DNA of 64,000 nt from Pseudomonas allokribbensis (GTDB lineage Bacteria; Pseudomonadota; Gammaproteobacteria; Pseudomonadales; Pseudomonadaceae). Positions 38,487 through 47,601 of this stretch are shown piece after piece (positions within the stretch are counted from its first letter, which is position 1; the number at the start of each line of letters is the position of its first letter). The notes under the pieces are model-generated. The model was not told where the DNA came from. It saw nothing but the letters and a program-made list of their open reading frames with translations, and made no database searches. The position numbers were made by a program, and so were the translations under genes. The DNA lies in NCBI RefSeq assembly GCF_014863605.1, contig NZ_CP062252.1:682001-746000 (forward strand), in the 5' to 3' direction.

Positions 38487-38747
38487 GTCTGTTTCTGCGT
38501 GGCCTGTTTTCAGGTAGATGTTTAATGGGTGTAAAAAATATTGAGTTGATGTTGTTGGATGTTTCTTTTGACATTGCTTGAATGGTTTCAAGTTTGTCGG
38601 TGAAGTTCGTTTGTACTAGTTTTGTGCTCAATATTGCTAAGTGTTCACTGTTTTGTTTGTCATGGAGAAGTTTCTCCTTTGACTAGTTTTTCTGTGCGCG
38701 CTTGTTTTTTGTGCGTATGTAATTGGACGTTTCAAGGAGGTCGGCTC
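38487..38747 (+). promoter_or_regulatory. AT-rich leader of the clostridial-toxin-like gene
   Basis: A 261-base stretch, T/G-rich and visibly poorer in GC than its surroundings, with no convincing gene. It contains a small inverted repeat (GGAGAAGTTTCTCC, 38664-38677) and the strong ribosome-binding site AAGGAGG at 38734-38740. A promoter must lie here because a terminator precedes it. H-NS-type (MvaT) silencing would fit the base composition but is inference. Confidence 0.5.
38732..38741 (+). promoter_or_regulatory. RsmA/RsmE-type recognition sequence over the toxin Shine-Dalgarno
   Basis: TCAAGGAGGT matches the RsmA/CsrA consensus (A/U)CANGGANG(U/A) at every position and includes the Shine-Dalgarno, seven bases before ATG 38748. 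A weaker copy, CATGGAGA, lies at 38661-38668. A perfect AAGGAGG site can match part of this consensus by chance. Confidence 0.4.
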
Positions 38748-41700
38748 ATGCAAGATGCAAAAGTTAAAGTCGTTGATGGTGAATATGTAAATTTCGTCAA
38801 TTTGTTCAAGTTGACAGACCTTGAGCAGGCACTGTCGCCGTACAAGAACACCCGACAATATGATGCCGTTATCCGTTATTACTTTGCCTGCATCGGCCTG
38901 CTCGATTCACCGCGGCTGCAGCATCCTCTGGCGCTGTTCAGACAGGCGTTGGGAGAGTTGGGTCAGCGTCGTGTACGTCGCGAAGTGGAGCAGGATCCCG
39001 CGCCGAGCCCCGATAACGAGGCAGCTCCCGGTCTGACGCAAATCCTTGGACGAGTGGGCAATTTCGAAGCACGGCTGCAATACGGCATCGAACTGATGAA
39101 AATACCGGCGACGCAAGTTCCGAAGATACTGCATTTCGTCTGGCTTGGTGGCGGGATCGGCGAGATCCAGCGTGATTACATCAATGTCTGGAAACAGGTG
39201 CTGGCCGGTCAGGGTTACCAGATAAACGTCTGGTATGACAGTGATGGGTTGCTGGCCTGGCAGGCCAATCGCTTGATGGTCGAGGCGGCCAAGGCGGACG
39301 CTATGGAGCGGGGAGGCGTCGACAGCATCTCCGATAAGGTTTTGGGCGAGATGTATGTCGCCCGCGCTATCGCTTTGAAGCAACAGATGAGCGAACACAT
39401 TGATGCGGCGGTTGCGAGAGGCGAATCCGCCGATGAAGCAAGGTTGCAGTTGTTGAGCCGTGCTTATGGGCAGAACGTTCAGGATTTAAGGAAGTTGAAA
39501 GCGAAGAACCGTGAAAGTATCGATGCGCTGGTCGGAGGTGACATTCGAGTGCGCGATCTGGCGGGGTCGGAAATACCTTTGAAGTTGCGGGATATTTACC
39601 AGCGGGAAATGCGTATGCGGGGCAACCTGGCGGCTGCGTCGGATATCGTAAGAGCAGAGGTCTTGCACTTCGAAGGTGGCAGTTACAGCGATGTGGATAA
39701 CTTGCCGCCGATGCTGAAGGTAATCGCAGGTGTCGATATCAGCGACTTTGGTGAGGATGCGCGACTCGGCGTTTTGCAGTTGATGCTGGATCAGAACCCT
39801 GACTGGATGCCAGGTCGACAAGCGTTGCGGGGGCGATACAGAGACAAACTGTTGCAAATACCCGAAGAGCATCGCGCGGTACTGCAAGCGTTTGCCAAAA
39901 GCCGGCCGCCTTTGACCCAGGTGTTTCAGCCTCCGCAGGATCTGCTTGTCCGTCCCTACGCTTTGCGCGCGGTGGCAAAGGGAAACACGATCAGCAATGC
40001 CTACATGATGGCTCATGCCGGCTCGTCGGTACTTGAGTCCGTGCTTCAGCGCTTCAGGTTCAACTATGAGCTGATCGATGACACTGCACGGTTGGCGACT
40101 GATAGAGGTATCAGTCTTCAAGAGCATGAAGCCATGGATACACTGGCTGGTGAAGTGCTGGAAAAGTCTTACGGGCCTTTGTTTGACTTGCCCGGAATGG
40201 AAGCCATCTTTGCGTCTTATCTGGCGAATGCCGCAGCCGGATACCACAACGAAGGTATCCGACCAAAAAATGAGGGGACGATCTATTTGACCGGACCGGT
40301 CGCGATCAAGGATGGCACCGGCGATTTCGAAAAGGCATTTTTAACACCCGAGGGCGCGCGAGCGTCACGGCGGGAAATGGCCATCGAATCTCTGCAGACG
40401 GTTAATCAGCTCACTGAAGAGGAGCTGGATCACTCCTGGAAAGAAAACGAAACCGATACTCAGAAGTGGCTCGAGACTGAGCAGCAACGCTGGCGCGATG
40501 GCCAATACAAGACCCGCTACGCCGGGAACATCGAGGAGTTGCTGAAGCAGACGACCGTTGAGTTCGAACTCGGCTGGCCACGGGTCGAAGGACGCCATGT
40601 CCTGAATACCGAGTTGTTGCAGCGCATGGCCGAGCGCCTCGGTGAGACGTTTACCAAGGCGATGATGAGCGGCCACGATGGCAAGGTTGTGTTCGCTGAA
40701 AGGTTGCCGCTGAGCTTCGATGATCGTCAGGCCATCCGCAATCAGGACACTCGCCTGCGGCCACCGGCATTCCCGAAAAGTCCGATCGCCCAGAATCTCG
40801 CGCTGGATGAACTGTTGATCGGTCTGGGCGCCGGCTCCTGGCAACTTGCGCAGCTCAACCCGTTGCAGCGTTTGACGCTTGGGGCGTTGGTGGGCATCGA
40901 GTCACTGGACAGTCAGAGCTTTTCCGCCCTGAGCGGTGCGCTGGACAATCTGATCAACAGCGTCAGCGAGCGGGGGACGTCCGGGCGTTACGCAGTGATC
41001 GAGCAGCATCTCTATCAGCGTCGGGCGCCCGCGTTTCTGGCAGGGATGGCGAGTGTCGCGGATGGCTTGCCGGCGAACTCGGCCAGCGCACTGAGCCTGA
41101 AGAAAAACGCGCTGGCCAACGCCGTGACGCTGTTTGACTGGGGGCGTCAGGTGGCGCAGATCCAGCGAGTCGCGACGCGGGAACACCGTGAAAAGGTTCA
41201 GGAACGGGTGGAGCAAGTGCTGAACCAGTTCGAGGCCGGAACCGCCAAACTGGTGCCTCAAGATCTTTTGATGCATGGAACAGGTGACACGGCTGGCGGA
41301 CGTTGCTTTCCGCTGGTGTTGGCGATGAGTGCCGCCCTCACGCAGGGCGAGGTAGCGACCCGACAATTGCGCGAGCGGTTTTTCCTGACGGTACTTGAAC
41401 CGGGGCAATCGGACTCGACGGCGTTTCTGGGGGCACTGGAGGCAATGCGTGGCATGAATGCCGCAGAGGTCGGCACGGCGTTGGGGCGGGTCGATCTGGA
41501 CACGGTGGTCGCGACCCTCGAGGCGTCCGCCGGCCCCCGAACCCTGATGCTCAACTCGGACAACCACTCGATGCTGGTGGCCCGGACAGTGAGTGGGGCG
41601 ACAGACGCTTACCACTTTTATGATCCGAACTTCGGCCTGTTCGAATTCGACAGTCCCGCGACCTTCAAAATGGCCCTGAAGCAATTTTTCAAGGACACGG

Positions 41701-44700
41701 ACATGGCTCAACACTACGCCGTGTATGGCAAGGCTGGCAGGCCGCTGTTCGATCTGATCGATGTCCAGGGGGAGCAGGTTGCCGGTCTGGAGCTGTCGAG
41801 CGGCTTCAAGGTGGCTCAGTTGCTCAAGGATGACCCACTGCCGGACAAACCGTTCAGGCCCATTCGCCAGAGGGTGAACAGTGCTCACGGCCAGTCGCTG
41901 ATGGCGAATTCGCGCCTGGGCAGTGCGCTGCTGTCTTCAGACAATCACTGGTGGGCGGAGCAGATCGCTGAGGCAACTTCGCGCTTGCAGGAGGGCCATG
42001 ATTCGGTCACTCCATTGGTGCCATTGTTCGATTCGCTGGAGGTGACGCCCGAGGGCGGCTATCGGGTGAACATGATCGATCCGCAGAGTGGCGAGTCGGT
42101 GGCCATGGTCACCAGCCGAGATGATCGCCTGTTGCGAATCAGGAGCTACCTGACTGACCTGTTCTCGACCCTGGGGCGCAAACGTGCGACCGGCGCGGTG
42201 GTGGATCCGACCGAGGCGGCAGCGGTGCACACGCTCAATGCCGGGTTTGCGGTGCAGGCACTGATGAATGCGTTGCGCGGGCGTGAAGGCGACGAGCGCA
42301 CATTGACCACTGCGGTGCAGTGGCATGCCTACGTCAACTACGCACAACTGGTGCATGGCAATGTGGTCGATGTGGCAGGGCTGATCAGTCTGGTGCAAGC
42401 CGCGTTGCGCGATGAAAAACTGATTGCCCGCACCAGTGCGAAGGTGGTCGGCGAAGTACTTGAGCCATTGACCGGCAGAACCCTCGGCGCAGTGGCCGGA
42501 CATGTCGCCAACGAGGGCGTCGGTGCCGTGCTGGGTCTGGCCAATGTTGGCTTCGATATCTATCAGTTGGCGAATGCCCGTAACGATGTCGAAATCGCGA
42601 CCTACGCCACTCAACTGACATTCGACGCCAGCAGTCTGGCCCTGACGGGGGCGGGACTTGGAACAGCGCTCGCCGGCGCGGGTACGGCGGCTGCGGTGCT
42701 GGGCGGCGCCGGGGTAATTCTGGGGGGCCTGGCGGTCGGCGTGGCTGCGTTGGCGCAGAACTTCGCAACCATCGCAGAAGAAGCGAAAGCGGTCGGGCTG
42801 TTTTTCGCGGAACTGGAGCAGGCGCATCACAGTGCCGGGTATCGCTATAACGGCGAGCAAGGTACCTGGTTGCCGCGTCCGTCGCTGATTATCAACGGTC
42901 TGGATCTGAGCAGCGGCAAACTGTTGCTCGATAGCACTCGCCTGTACCCGCTGCACGATCATTTCGGCGTACCGGAATTCGAGGTCGACTACTCACGCGC
43001 CATCAACCTGAGCAAGGAGCTGGGTTACCCCGCCGAGATGAAGTTCTCGCCACCGGCCGAGCAAACCATTGTCCTGCCATGCACGCCGCTTACCTGCTAC
43101 CGCTACGAGTACCAGATCCTGCCGTTTGCATCGCAACGCCACGATAAGGGCTTCGACATCGCGCGGCGTCTGGAGAAGAAAAAAGCAGACGGTCAGTGGC
43201 TGTTCCTGTTTTCGTTCTACTCGTTTCCCAGCCACTACATCGTCCATCGGCTGTACCCCGATTACCGGCCAACCGAGATCAGCGTCACACTCGATGGGCA
43301 GGCGCGCAAACTGGTTGTGCCGGTAATTCCCAAGCCTTGGCACGAGCAAATCAGCTATCGGATTCAGGGGGGCGGCGGCACCTGCACATTGGTGCTCAAC
43401 CCCGGTGTAAACCTTGAGCTGGTGTCAGTGGGCATTCAACAGAATCGCTGGATCATCGTCGCCCCCTGGGCCGGCGAGAAGGACATTACGTTCGGCAAGG
43501 ACGAGCAGTTCAGTGTCAGGGGCTGCCAGTTCAAGGTGACGGCGGCCATTGCGCCGGAAATCTCCCTGCTGATCGAAAATGGCCGGATCTTCAGGGTCGC
43601 CGGCGCCAAACGCAATGAGCTGGAGCTGCTGCAAGAACAGGCGTCCAAAGGGCTGGACGGGCAGATCCTGCAGGATCATCTACAAGATCTTGCGCGGGCA
43701 CATCGATTGGCGCTGCGTTATACGCCGATCCACGACTATCTGATTCCGTTCGAAAACATCAAGGTTCCACGCTACACCAATGGCTGGTACGACGCTGCGG
43801 AAGACCGGATCCTCTACATTCGCAACGACGAGGTGTTCGATGATAAGGGGCTGTTGTCGCTGGTGGTCGGCGGCTCGGCGTTTTTCCATGATCCGGACGG
43901 ATTCGATGTGTGTCAGGTCGATGCCGGCACGGGGCTGCTCAGTCATCGTTATCGTTTGATGTTGCGGTTCAAGGGTGTTGGCACAATTCGCAGCGTCGAA
44001 GCCGATGGGCAGGGTGTCGTGCATGTGGTGCAGGAGTATGCCCGTGAAGACGGCACGCTTGAGCGCCTCAATTACCTGATTCACGAAGGCTTGCTGTGGC
44101 TGAGTTCGGTTACCCGCGGACATGAGCCGACCTTCGAAACGTTGCTCGATGACAGCACTCCCTTGGCCGCCTGGACGCCGATACTGGGCGAGTGGGTGGT
44201 GCCCAAACCGGTCCACGTTGACAAGGGTTATGCCACGGTCGACTGGCAGTTCGCGCCTTACGTTTCGATCTGCTGGAAGGTCGAAGAGAATGCCCGGGAC
44301 ATGGCCTGGATTCGTACCCGTGACAATCTGATCGTGCGGCCGGTACCGCGTCGTCGTCATGCACGCGGCTGGCCCGACTCGGTCCAGAACCTGAACGAGT
44401 TGATGCTGCTGACGCTGGCTGATGACGTCGACGTGTTTGTCATCTACGACCGCCCGCTTCAGAACCTGTGCCGGGTGCAGCGCACAGCGGAGGAAGGGAA
44501 GGGCCAATGGTCGCACCGCTGGGTGCAACCTGAGGGCCTGAAGCAGGTGACTGCTGAGCACAAGGGTTATCAGGCGCGGACCGAGGACGGGTTGTCGTTC
44601 GAGATCGGTACCGACGGCGAAGTGCGTTTTGCGGGTCTGGCCGAACCGTGGCTCAAGGGACGAGGGCAATGGTGGCTGGCGCTCGAAGTGGTGGCCCGGC

Positions 44701-45887
44701 AATACACCGCTGAACAGTTCGCGATTGTCGGCATTGCCAACGCCGCGGGCGATGCACGCTTGCACGCCTGGTACGTGGGTGGCCGCCTGCTGCTGTGTGA
44801 GGCGCAACAGACGCAGCTCCGACTGCTCGGCATGACGCCGGACAATCAATCGGCATGGCTGTTCGAACCCGAAAGCGGCGAAGTCTGGCGCCAGACCTTT
44901 ATCGATAGTGGACAACTCGACCAGGCCTTCGGAAAAGGTACGCAATTGTTACAAGCCTCCTTGCTGCCCAAACCCGAACGACAGTGGACTGCCTGGCGTT
45001 TTGCCGATGTGCGGATCGACGGTGCCGGTCTTGTGGGCACGACGCGGGAGGGGGTGGTGCTGCAACTGGAACATCAGGTCCCCCCGTTGATCATCGGCGT
45101 GCAGCATGATTGGCTGGCGGCCCATGGCGACAATCTGATCGGCAACTTGCAGGCCTTGCTGGCGAACGAGGCGCATCGTCCGTTCATTTCGATCGCTGCG
45201 CAGGACGCCAGTGTTCAGTGGTACATCGCCGACAGCGCACGGCTGATCCAGATCCCCGCTGCCGATTTACCGGAGGATTTCGAGCTGCTCGGAACCCGGC
45301 GAAATACCGATGTCCTGCTACATAAGCCGCAGGAGCGGGTCGTTCAGGGCTACCCGAGCTTGCGTCAGATCAAGCCGCTGGATTATGTCCAGCGCACGGG
45401 GGAGGTACTGGTGCTTGAAGGGCGGGTGGATGCCTACGATCTGCTGCCGCTGGTGCCGGACGATGTGCGCACACTGGTTCTGCGGGTGGGACGCGGTTCG
45501 ATGAAATGGCATGTGACCGAGGCGCTCATGCGCAAGCTCGATTCGCTGGTGGTGGATTGCCGTTATCCGCTGGTGGGTTTTCCGCTGGTCATGAGTCGCT
45601 TGATCCTGACCATGACAGATCCGCACAAGCTCGAAGTGGGGATGGTCGAGGAGCATCTGGTGCTGATCGATCCCGACAGTGAGCACTGTGTGCTGGTGCG
45701 CAATGCGGATGCGCATGATCCATCGCTGCGTGGCGATGCCATGCTTGAGGTCAAGGGTCTGCGTCCGTGCCAGGTGTCGACCCTGGTGCGCTGGCTGAAG
45801 GCGCGCAAGAATGAAACCGAAAGCATGACGTTGAAAGCCTTGATCGATCAGGCTGGCGCGGAGAAAACTGTCGAGTCTGCCGGTTGA
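38748..45887 (+). CDS. Giant toxin: TcdA/TcdB-like glycosyltransferase, C58-like cysteine protease, pore-forming region
   Basis: A 2379-residue protein starting at ATG 38748 behind AAGGAGG. Residues 1-~85 are helical, as in clostridial toxins. The glycosyltransferase domain (~105-540) has HFVWLGGG (W132), AASDIVRAEVLHFEGGSYSD and the DVD motif. D299, R302, D315 and D317 are spaced exactly like D270, R273, D286 and D288 of TcdB. A protease-like domain has C853 (GGRCFPLVLAMS), H940 (SDNHSMLVAR) and D959 (FYDPNFGLFE). The order C-H-D is that of YopT and lymphostatin LifA, not of the D-H-C C80 autoprotease. Residues ~1290-1340 are a Gly/Ala-rich hydrophobic stretch (GAGVILGGLAVGVAALAQ), followed by a region like the TcdA/TcdB pore-forming domain. 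The last ~1000 residues are unrecognised, and no CROP repeats are seen. There is no signal peptide. Predicted role: glycosylation of host GTPases or similar targets after uptake. Confidence 0.85.
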   Translation: MQDAKVKVVDGEYVNFVNLFKLTDLEQALSPYKNTRQYDAVIRYYFACIGLLDSPRLQHPLALFRQALGELGQRRVRREVEQDPAPSPDNEAAPGLTQILGRVGNFEARLQYGIELMKIPATQVPKILHFVWLGGGIGEIQRDYINVWKQVLAGQGYQINVWYDSDGLLAWQANRLMVEAAKADAMERGGVDSISDKVLGEMYVARAIALKQQMSEHIDAAVARGESADEARLQLLSRAYGQNVQDLRKLKAKNRESIDALVGGDIRVRDLAGSEIPLKLRDIYQREMRMRGNLAAASDIVRAEVLHFEGGSYSDVDNLPPMLKVIAGVDISDFGEDARLGVLQLMLDQNPDWMPGRQALRGRYRDKLLQIPEEHRAVLQAFAKSRPPLTQVFQPPQDLLVRPYALRAVAKGNTISNAYMMAHAGSSVLESVLQRFRFNYELIDDTARLATDRGISLQEHEAMDTLAGEVLEKSYGPLFDLPGMEAIFASYLANAAAGYHNEGIRPKNEGTIYLTGPVAIKDGTGDFEKAFLTPEGARASRREMAIESLQTVNQLTEEELDHSWKENETDTQKWLETEQQRWRDGQYKTRYAGNIEELLKQTTVEFELGWPRVEGRHVLNTELLQRMAERLGETFTKAMMSGHDGKVVFAERLPLSFDDRQAIRNQDTRLRPPAFPKSPIAQNLALDELLIGLGAGSWQLAQLNPLQRLTLGALVGIESLDSQSFSALSGALDNLINSVSERGTSGRYAVIEQHLYQRRAPAFLAGMASVADGLPANSASALSLKKNALANAVTLFDWGRQVAQIQRVATREHREKVQERVEQVLNQFEAGTAKLVPQDLLMHGTGDTAGGRCFPLVLAMSAALTQGEVATRQLRERFFLTVLEPGQSDSTAFLGALEAMRGMNAAEVGTALGRVDLDTVVATLEASAGPRTLMLNSDNHSMLVARTVSGATDAYHFYDPNFGLFEFDSPATFKMALKQFFKDTDMAQHYAVYGKAGRPLFDLIDVQGEQVAGLELSSGFKVAQLLKDDPLPDKPFRPIRQRVNSAHGQSLMANSRLGSALLSSDNHWWAEQIAEATSRLQEGHDSVTPLVPLFDSLEVTPEGGYRVNMIDPQSGESVAMVTSRDDRLLRIRSYLTDLFSTLGRKRATGAVVDPTEAAAVHTLNAGFAVQALMNALRGREGDERTLTTAVQWHAYVNYAQLVHGNVVDVAGLISLVQAALRDEKLIARTSAKVVGEVLEPLTGRTLGAVAGHVANEGVGAVLGLANVGFDIYQLANARNDVEIATYATQLTFDASSLALTGAGLGTALAGAGTAAAVLGGAGVILGGLAVGVAALAQNFATIAEEAKAVGLFFAELEQAHHSAGYRYNGEQGTWLPRPSLIINGLDLSSGKLLLDSTRLYPLHDHFGVPEFEVDYSRAINLSKELGYPAEMKFSPPAEQTIVLPCTPLTCYRYEYQILPFASQRHDKGFDIARRLEKKKADGQWLFLFSFYSFPSHYIVHRLYPDYRPTEISVTLDGQARKLVVPVIPKPWHEQISYRIQGGGGTCTLVLNPGVNLELVSVGIQQNRWIIVAPWAGEKDITFGKDEQFSVRGCQFKVTAAIAPEISLLIENGRIFRVAGAKRNELELLQEQASKGLDGQILQDHLQDLARAHRLALRYTPIHDYLIPFENIKVPRYTNGWYDAAEDRILYIRNDEVFDDKGLLSLVVGGSAFFHDPDGFDVCQVDAGTGLLSHRYRLMLRFKGVGTIRSVEADGQGVVHVVQEYAREDGTLERLNYLIHEGLLWLSSVTRGHEPTFETLLDDSTPLAAWTPILGEWVVPKPVHVDKGYATVDWQFAPYVSICWKVEENARDMAWIRTRDNLIVRPVPRRRHARGWPDSVQNLNELMLLTLADDVDVFVIYDRPLQNLCRVQRTAEEGKGQWSHRWVQPEGLKQVTAEHKGYQARTEDGLSFEIGTDGEVRFAGLAEPWLKGRGQWWLALEVVARQYTAEQFAIVGIANAAGDARLHAWYVGGRLLLCEAQQTQLRLLGMTPDNQSAWLFEPESGEVWRQTFIDSGQLDQAFGKGTQLLQASLLPKPERQWTAWRFADVRIDGAGLVGTTREGVVLQLEHQVPPLIIGVQHDWLAAHGDNLIGNLQALLANEAHRPFISIAAQDASVQWYIADSARLIQIPAADLPEDFELLGTRRNTDVLLHKPQERVVQGYPSLRQIKPLDYVQRTGEVLVLEGRVDAYDLLPLVPDDVRTLVLRVGRGSMKWHVTEALMRKLDSLVVDCRYPLVGFPLVMSRLILTMTDPHKLEVGMVEEHLVLIDPDSEHCVLVRNADAHDPSLRGDAMLEVKGLRPCQVSTLVRWLKARKNETESMTLKALIDQAGAEKTVESAG

Positions 45888-45903
45888 GGGCTTACGGGTA
45901 CTG

Positions 45904-45943
45904 ACGAAAAGACCGCCGACGATACTGTCGGCGGTCTTTTCGT
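45904..45943. terminator. Bidirectional terminator between the toxin gene and marC
   Basis: ACGAAAAGACCGCCGAC (45904-45920) and GTCGGCGGTCTTTTCGT (45927-45943) form a perfect 17-bp stem with a six-base loop. The arms carry A and T runs that serve both strands. It lies between converging genes. Confidence 0.88.
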
Positions 45944-45951
45944 TACAGGGT

Positions 45952-46548
45952 TCAAGGCACCAGGTAGCCTTTGACTCCGGTGAAGATGATCTGCGCCGCC
46001 AGCGCACATACGAACAACCCCATCAGGCGGCTGACGATCTGCAGGCCCTGGTCGCCGAGAATCCGCTCGATGCGGTTCGACAGGTAAAGCACCACTCCAA
46101 CCGTGAAACTGGCGAGGGCGATACTCATGATCGCGATCAGCTTGTCATCCCAGTGCGGCTGGCTGACGCCCATCACCAGCAATGCACCGATGGTGCCGGG
46201 GCCGACGGTCAGTGGAATGGTCAGCGGAACAATCGTTACATCCTGCTGCACGTTGTCGGTCTGCACCGCCGACTTGCCCTGCGCCATGCCCAGCGCCGAG
46301 ATGAACAGCACGCTGCCGGCACCGATGCGGAACGCATCCACGGTGATGCCGAACACGTCGAAGATCACCCGTCCGAACAGATACAGCAACACGCTCGACA
46401 CCAGGGTGGCGATCGCTACTTTCCAGGCCAGGCGCCGTTGTTCCTTGCGCGAATACCCCCGGGTCAGGCTGATGAAGCAGGACAACACGAAGAACGGGCT
46501 GTAGAGCACCAGCATCTTCAGGTAAACGCTGAACAACACATGGAGCAT
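45952..46548 (-). CDS. MarC-family inner-membrane protein
   Basis: A 198-residue protein with six hydrophobic segments. It has the family motifs GAGSVLFISALGMAQG and PLTIPLTVGPGTIGALLVMG. The start at 46548 (MLHVLFSVYLKMLVLYSPFF) is preferred over the upstream ATG 46599, which would add a polar leader. MarC proteins have no established function; the old link to multiple antibiotic resistance was withdrawn. It sits oppositely oriented between the toxin and its paralogous neighbours. Confidence 0.92.
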   Translation of the reverse strand: MLHVLFSVYLKMLVLYSPFFVLSCFISLTRGYSRKEQRRLAWKVAIATLVSSVLLYLFGRVIFDVFGITVDAFRIGAGSVLFISALGMAQGKSAVQTDNVQQDVTIVPLTIPLTVGPGTIGALLVMGVSQPHWDDKLIAIMSIALASFTVGVVLYLSNRIERILGDQGLQIVSRLMGLFVCALAAQIIFTGVKGYLVP

Positions 46549-46802
46549 GATTGAAACTCGCGCCGACGAAAGTTGAACGGAGTCTATCAGGCGCCGCACG
46601 GTCTGTCGGCAAGATCGCTGTGGGTGATCGATTGGTAGTGGTGAAGTTGCTGTTTGTTGTTTTCGTGCAAGTATTGTTGTGACTGTTTGTTGTTATCTAT
46701 TGGTAATGGTTGTTGGCTTGTTAGTTGGTTTTTCGCTGTGTAGTTTTGTTTTGCGAACTCAGGAAGGGTTCGTTGAAAAAAAACAAACTAAGGAAATTAC
46801 TC
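46549..46802 (+). promoter_or_regulatory. AT-rich leader of the paralogous gene pair
   Basis: A 254-base T/G-rich stretch between marC and the gene at 46803, without a convincing gene. Like the toxin leader, it contains GTGAAGTT (46641-46648) about 150 bases before the start codon, followed by repeated TTGTTGT-type sequence. The ribosome-binding site is TAAGGAAAT. The marC promoter must also lie here on the opposite strand. Confidence 0.4.
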
Positions 46803-47597
46803 ATGGAAAAAAATACTGTTGTTACTCTCGCCGATCGCCTGGAGCGTCTGAGTACTTATGATGTAACGCCTGAAAAGATCATTATCAATTCGCGCAGTGC
46901 TTCCGGCGTGATGGCTTTCAATATTGAAGAACCGAGCCGGGCTTCGATTGTGGGGGATGCGATTCTTTCTTTTGTTTCGGGCATGTCCGATCAGAATCGT
47001 GCCGATGTACTCAATACTTATCTGTTCGCATCGCTGGCGGCGAACAAGAAGTACCCCGCCGATAATCAGGGTAAGGAGTGGTATCAAATCTTCCTCCAGG
47101 TCATGCAGGACGCTGGCTGGATCGTGTTGAAGCGTTATTACGACTCGACCACCGCCTCCGGTAAAAGCTTCACGATGGACCAGTTGGCCCTGACGATCCT
47201 GAGCTCGGCAGTCGCTGCGGCAGCGGTTCCGGGGCCGACTTCGGCACTGTTGCTGAAAGTGGCTGCCGATGCGATGGCCTCGCTGCAGAACTCGGATAAA
47301 CCGTTGAAAGTATTCGACCAGAACATTAAGGAAAAAGGCACCGGGGGTTTTGCCGTGGGTTCTTGCCTTGAAACCGCTGGCCAGGAAGTTATTTTGACCT
47401 TGGGTGCTGTTCGTTATATCAATCGAACCAATCAGACCAAAGTGCTGTTCGTTAATTGGGATAGCAGCTCCGTGGATCTGTATCGCGGCGAATCGCATAT
47501 GACCATGGTGCCGTCCATTATTGAAAAGACTCGCGCCATTATTGCTGGAAAGTTGGGTGATCGTGCGGTCAGGCAAATCAGCGAGTGGGAAATCTGA
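46803..47597 (+). CDS. Uncharacterised protein, member A of the three-gene paralogous family
   Basis: A 264-residue protein of unknown function, preceded by AAGGAA. No signal peptide is seen. Residues ~40-110 hold the family core (LSFVSGMSDQNRADVLNTYL, then WYQIFLQVMQDAGWIVLKRY). A small Ala-rich hydrophobic stretch follows (LTILSSAVAAAAVPGPTSAL). The C-terminal third looks like beta-strands (QEVILTLGAVRYINRTNQTK, VLFVNWDSSSVDLYRG) and ends IIAGKLGDRAVRQISEWEI. The core aligns well with the next gene and less closely with the gene at 33264. Composition is low in GC for this genome. The gene lies four bases upstream of its paralogue and close to the giant toxin, which suggests a shared origin, but nothing in the sequence shows a mechanism. 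Confidence 0.82.
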   Translation: MEKNTVVTLADRLERLSTYDVTPEKIIINSRSASGVMAFNIEEPSRASIVGDAILSFVSGMSDQNRADVLNTYLFASLAANKKYPADNQGKEWYQIFLQVMQDAGWIVLKRYYDSTTASGKSFTMDQLALTILSSAVAAAAVPGPTSALLLKVAADAMASLQNSDKPLKVFDQNIKEKGTGGFAVGSCLETAGQEVILTLGAVRYINRTNQTKVLFVNWDSSSVDLYRGESHMTMVPSIIEKTRAIIAGKLGDRAVRQISEWEI

Positions 47598-47601
47598 TTT
47601 A

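Noticed and set aside
38664..38677. GGAGAAGTTTCTCC as a terminator in the toxin leader
   Set aside because: The stem is only 5-6 bp with a 2-4 base loop and is not followed by a T run.
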